The notes under the pieces are model-generated. The model did no database searches, was not told the origin of the DNA, and saw only the letters and a program-made list of their open reading frames with translations. Made by a program: the position numbers and the translations under genes. From NCBI GenBank assembly GCA_964498015.1, contig CAZCFT010000095.1, forward strand, positions 1 through 8,588: a stretch of 8,588 nt of DNA. The letters run 5' to 3'. How positions within the stretch are numbered: the stretch's first letter is position 1; each line of letters begins with the position of its first letter. Of the stretch, positions 6,475 through 8,588 are shown piece by piece. This stretch comes from CAWEZN01 sp964498015 (lineage in GTDB: Bacteria > Zixibacteria > MSB-5A5 > GN15 > PGXB01).

Positions 6475-7058
6475 TTTAGGACATCTTTCAGCATTGAATA
6501 ATATTTTATAGTGTAATCGAGGCCGGTGTAAAGGGTTATGACGGTAGTGATTCCCATAGCGATATCATAGGCCAGTTGGCGATTGAATAGTAAAAGGATT
6601 AAAAGCGGAGGACTGGATTTGGCCGTTACCGTGTCAAGAGTGATCATAAAAAGAATAAAAATTATCGCCGTCATCTGTATAGCTGTCTTGACCTTTGCCC
6701 AGAAAGAGGGGCTGATAACCGCCCCGCGATAGGCCGCTAAAGCTCTGATTCCGGTCATATAGAACTCTCGGCCAACAATGAGCACAACCATCCAGGCCCG
6801 AGCATATCCCAGCGAAACAAGTGCGATCAGGGCAGTAGCGACAAGTATCTTGTCTGCCAAGGGGTCCATGAATTTCCCAAACCCAGTAACAATTCCATAT
6901 TTTCGGGCATAGTGTCCGTCAGCCAGATCGGTCAATCCGGCGACTATGAATATAATAAATCCTGCTATTCGGCTCAGCGGGGTTTCGACCATAAAGAGAG
7001 CCATAGAGACCGGAGAGAGAATTATTCGCGAAAGAGTCAACTTATTGGGCATATTCAT
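6471..7058 (-). CDS. pgsA: CDP-diacylglycerol-glycerol-3-phosphate 3-phosphatidyltransferase
   Basis: 195 aa integral membrane enzyme that condenses CDP-diacylglycerol with glycerol-3-phosphate to phosphatidylglycerophosphate, the committed step to phosphatidylglycerol and cardiolipin. The CDP-alcohol phosphatidyltransferase signature is complete: Asp44, Asp47-Gly48, Ala51-Arg52, Gly61, Asp65 and Asp69 (DLADGHYAR ... GKFMDPLADK). NKLTLSRI near the N-terminus and IVGREFYMTGIRALA (94-108) are typical of PgsA rather than of phosphatidylserine or phosphatidylinositol synthases. Hydrophobic segments fit about six membrane passes. It is first in the operon with pgpA. No clear Shine-Dalgarno precedes ATG 7058 or the alternative ATG 7052, and the best promoter lies so close that the leader would be only about six bases. 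Confidence 0.94.
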   Translation of the reverse strand: MNMPNKLTLSRIILSPVSMALFMVETPLSRIAGFIIFIVAGLTDLADGHYARKYGIVTGFGKFMDPLADKILVATALIALVSLGYARAWMVVLIVGREFYMTGIRALAAYRGAVISPSFWAKVKTAIQMTAIIFILFMITLDTVTAKSSPPLLILLLFNRQLAYDIAMGITTVITLYTGLDYTIKYYSMLKDVLK

Positions 7059-7070
7059 AATTGAAAGGGT

Positions 7071-7098
7071 AATCTACTGATATAAAAATGCCTGTCAA
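7071..7098 (-). promoter_or_regulatory. Sigma70-like promoter of the pgsA-pgpA-cinA-thpR operon
   Basis: On the minus strand a perfect TTGACA (7098-7093), a 16-base spacer and TAGATT (7076-7071; four of six matches to TATAAT). The expected start near 7064 is only about six bases from ATG 7058, which together with the missing Shine-Dalgarno would make the pgsA transcript nearly leaderless. Confidence 0.5.
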
Positions 7099-7138
7099 TT
7101 CCTAATAATATTTATCTCCAGGGCTATAGCCCGTGGGA

Positions 7139-7270
7139 TTGTTGAAAAACCCTCTGAATGTGGGCGGCTCGCCGCGGCGAGTCCTCATCTGCCCCTAAGT
7201 TGTTGCCGCACATTGGCAGATGTGGATATCTGCCATGCACTTGTACGATGCAACTGGACTTTTTCAACAA
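7139..7270. repeat. MITE-like element with 11-bp terminal inverted repeats and internal hairpins
   Basis: TTGTTGAAAAA (7139-7149) and TTTTTCAACAA (7260-7270) are perfect reverse complements bounding 132 bp. Inside are a perfect 14-bp palindrome CTCGCCGCGGCGAG (7168-7181) and a hairpin with an 8-bp stem TGGCAGAT/ATCTGCCA (7214-7221 and 7228-7235) and a 6-base loop. No target-site duplication is obvious and no transposase is encoded. A non-autonomous element or a multi-copy structured intergenic repeat is the best reading; copy number cannot be judged from one window. Confidence 0.45.
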
Positions 7271-7319
7271 GCCCCAAGGATCGCAACGGCGCAAAAAGCG
7301 CTTTTCGCAAGCCCCAAGG
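7268..7319. repeat. 12-bp direct repeat pair flanking an AAAAGCGCTTTT palindrome
   Basis: CAAGCCCCAAGG occurs at 7268-7279 and exactly again at 7308-7319, 40 bases apart. Between them lies the perfect 12-bp palindrome AAAAGCGCTTTT (7294-7305). The first copy begins inside the right arm of the neighbouring inverted repeat, so this may be part of the same composite repeat. Confidence 0.5.
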
Positions 7320-7461
7320 GGGTCAGAACAAAACATCGATTGCAAGAATGGCAGAAAATGCTTATATTAAGGGTTGTTGAGGACGGCGGGTGGGTGGGGA
7401 ATACTGGCGGTCCTCTCCGTCAGGCGCCGGACTGACAGAAAGAGAGTTTCTGCAAAATAGT

Positions 7462-7482
7462 TCTGCCATAGGCAGATTTTTT
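7462..7482 (+). terminator. Terminator-like hairpin with T tract
   Basis: TCTGCC (7462-7467), loop ATA, GGCAGA (7471-7476), then six T residues (7477-7482). The form is that of a Rho-independent terminator on the plus strand, though the stem is only 6 bp. No plus-strand gene precedes it closely, so it may end an unrecognised small RNA, block read-through towards the downstream gene, or simply belong to the repeat family that uses the same GGCAGA stem. Confidence 0.4.
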
Positions 7483-7503
7483 GCGGAAATTAGGAATGGA
7501 AAA

Positions 7504-7536
7504 TTGACAAAACCCGGCATTAGCTTGTCTTATATT
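7504..7536 (+). promoter_or_regulatory. Weak promoter candidate for the secreted Ig-like protein gene
   Basis: A perfect TTGACA (7504-7509) is followed by TATATT (7531-7536), but 21 bases apart, longer than the usual 16-18. TCTTAT (7528-7533) at 18 bases is an alternative -10. Position and orientation suit the gene starting at 7582, with about 40 bases of leader. Confidence 0.35.
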
Positions 7537-7581
7537 GCAACAGAGCGGCTACATCGGGTTTGGCCTTTATGGAGATTTGCC

Positions 7582-8588
7582 ATGAGAAGAAATTGCATAG
7601 CCTTGATTACTTTACCACTCTTGTTGTTTATCTATTCGGACGTGCTGGGGGCTTCTTTCAGGGCTGAGGTTACAAATGATAGCACAATAAGTGCAGATAA
7701 ATACTTCACTATAAACCTGTATTGCACAAATAATGATACAATCTTGCCGCCGCCATATGAGGCCCGAACCACATGGTCAAGCCCAGTTACTTTCAGCGGA
7801 GACATCAATATTCAATGGCTTGATACGATTTTAACCAATGGCACACCCTATTTTAATGATACGGTGCTGCTTAAATACGTGACACCTCAATTCAATGATT
7901 TCTGGGATGAAGTCAAATTGGTGTATGTGGAGAGCTGGGATAATAGTTTACCCGATAAATTTAATTATAGCGGCATAGGCGGCATAGGAAGTAGTAATGG
8001 CTATCCTCCCGGATTGGGCGAGATTAAAGTTCTATCATGGCATGCAAAAACATCTTCGACAAGCGGCGCATTTTGCATCGACCAGGGGAATATGCAGACG
8101 GATATGCAGGAGGAAACTTACGATTGGCTATTTGATAGCCCGGCACCGCACCTTTTCAAAATGTGCTGGATTCTGAATGCCGATACCCTCAAGGCTTCAC
8201 CTCCTCCGATTTTCGATCCAATTCTGCCAAGTGACACGACTATCGATGAAAACAGCACTCTGGAGTTACAAATAAAGGCTATTGGCGGAACCAGTAATCT
8301 GGTTTTGAGTTCCAACTCGCTCCCAGCCAATGCGGAATTGATAGATAATGGCAACGGCATTGGATCGTTTGTTTTTACACCAAATTATGATCAAGGTAGC
8401 CCCGTCTTCAAAGATTATTTCATAACTTTTTATGCAGATGACGGTGTTTTTTCCGATACCGAATCTATTGAGATCAGAGTGAACAATACTGATCGCGCTC
8501 CAATTTTGACTTACATAACCACGCCCAGGTATGTGGCAGTTGGCGGAACTATGCGTTTTTATATATATGCAAGCGACCCCGACACGGA
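7582..8588 (+). CDS. Secreted protein with Ig/cadherin-like repeats, C-terminus outside window
   Basis: The frame is open from ATG 7582 to the right edge (335 codons seen). The start is supported by GGAG seven bases upstream and by the signal peptide that follows: MRRN, a hydrophobic core LITLPLLLFIY, and likely cleavage after VLGA24. Residues about 26-205 form an N-terminal region I do not recognise, rich in Asn, Asp, Thr and Trp. Residues about 212-302 look like an Ig/cadherin-like repeat (PILPSDTTIDENSTLELQ ... DYFITFYADDGVFSDTESIE), with the DENS and ADDG signatures of calcium-associated bacterial Ig repeats. A second repeat begins at RAPILTY (306) and reaches ASDPDT at the edge. Proteins of this build are usually extracellular adhesins, matrix proteins or sorted surface proteins, often ending in dockerin or sorting domains; the end is not visible. 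No enzyme active site is seen. It faces away from the pgsA operon and is probably transcribed separately. Confidence 0.85.
   Translation, partial: MRRNCIALITLPLLLFIYSDVLGASFRAEVTNDSTISADKYFTINLYCTNNDTILPPPYEARTTWSSPVTFSGDINIQWLDTILTNGTPYFNDTVLLKYVTPQFNDFWDEVKLVYVESWDNSLPDKFNYSGIGGIGSSNGYPPGLGEIKVLSWHAKTSSTSGAFCIDQGNMQTDMQEETYDWLFDSPAPHLFKMCWILNADTLKASPPPIFDPILPSDTTIDENSTLELQIKAIGGTSNLVLSSNSLPANAELIDNGNGIGSFVFTPNYDQGSPVFKDYFITFYADDGVFSDTESIEIRVNNTDRAPILTYITTPRYVAVGGTMRFYIYASDPDT

Larger units (their letters stand above)
7059..7581. other. Gene-free intergenic region with repeat-like, highly structured DNA
   Basis: No reading frame here has a family-like protein or a ribosome binding site. The short frames that exist on both strands cross palindromes and are rich in Cys, Arg and His in a way typical of translated repeats. 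The stretch holds the pgsA promoter (7071-7098), a 12-bp palindrome GGGCTATAGCCC (7121-7132), an element bounded by 11-bp inverted repeats (7139-7270), a direct repeat pair (7268-7279 and 7308-7319), a GAGGAC/GTCCTC inverted pair (7379-7384 and 7410-7415), a terminator-like hairpin (7462-7482) and a promoter candidate for the downstream gene. Confidence 0.65.

Noticed and set aside
7124..7435. 70-73-aa frames on both strands in the intergenic repeat region
   Set aside because: They cross the inverted and direct repeats, overlap each other on both strands, lack ribosome binding sites and have repeat-derived, Cys/Arg/His-rich composition.
7139..7440. CRISPR array or integron attC site
   Set aside because: There are no regularly spaced repeats with unique spacers, and no attC core sites or integrase; the repeats are inverted and irregular.

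Overview
The window reads as a chromosomal segment of a Gram-negative-type bacterium with moderate GC and many short AT-rich intergenic stretches. The mix of housekeeping genes with large secreted proteins (a subtilase ending in a dockerin-like GDxNxD motif, a seven-bladed propeller lipoprotein, a secreted Ig-like repeat protein) resembles candidate phyla of the FCB/Zixibacteria/Latescibacteria sort. That placement is an inference from style, not from a marker gene.

Layout. Positions 1-2682 (minus strand) hold a two-gene unit: an exported beta-propeller protein followed 12 bases later by a secreted S8 (subtilisin-like) peptidase whose 3' end runs off the window at base 1. They are driven from 2683-3026, where I see two tandem sigma70-like promoters and an unusually complete Shine-Dalgarno. 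On the plus strand, 3027-4167 carries a small, highly charged 72-aa reading frame overlapping the start of rsgA (circularly permuted ribosome-assembly GTPase). The small frame looks like the basic N-terminal tail of RsgA put out of frame. Converging on rsgA is the minus-strand operon pgsA-pgpA-cinA-thpR (7058 down to 4183), tightly packed with ATGA and TAATG junctions. PgsA and PgpA make phosphatidylglycerol from CDP-diacylglycerol in two consecutive steps; CinA is an NMN-deamidase family protein and ThpR a 2H RNA phosphodiesterase. In several bacteria recA is found near cinA; here the gene after thpR is rsgA on the other strand.

Positions 7059-7581 contain no believable gene. They hold the pgsA promoter and a dense set of inverted and direct repeats (an 11-bp terminal inverted repeat 132 bp apart, several perfect palindromes, a recurring GGCAGAT/ATCTGCC heptamer, a terminator-like hairpin) that look like an intergenic repeat element. 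From 7582 to the right edge a secreted protein with at least two Ig/cadherin-like domains begins and runs off the window.

Most of the window is ordinary housekeeping. I do not see a convincing new defence, mobile or biosynthetic system. The items most worth a second look are the split RsgA N-terminus, the structured intergenic element, and the propeller lipoprotein/subtilase pair.
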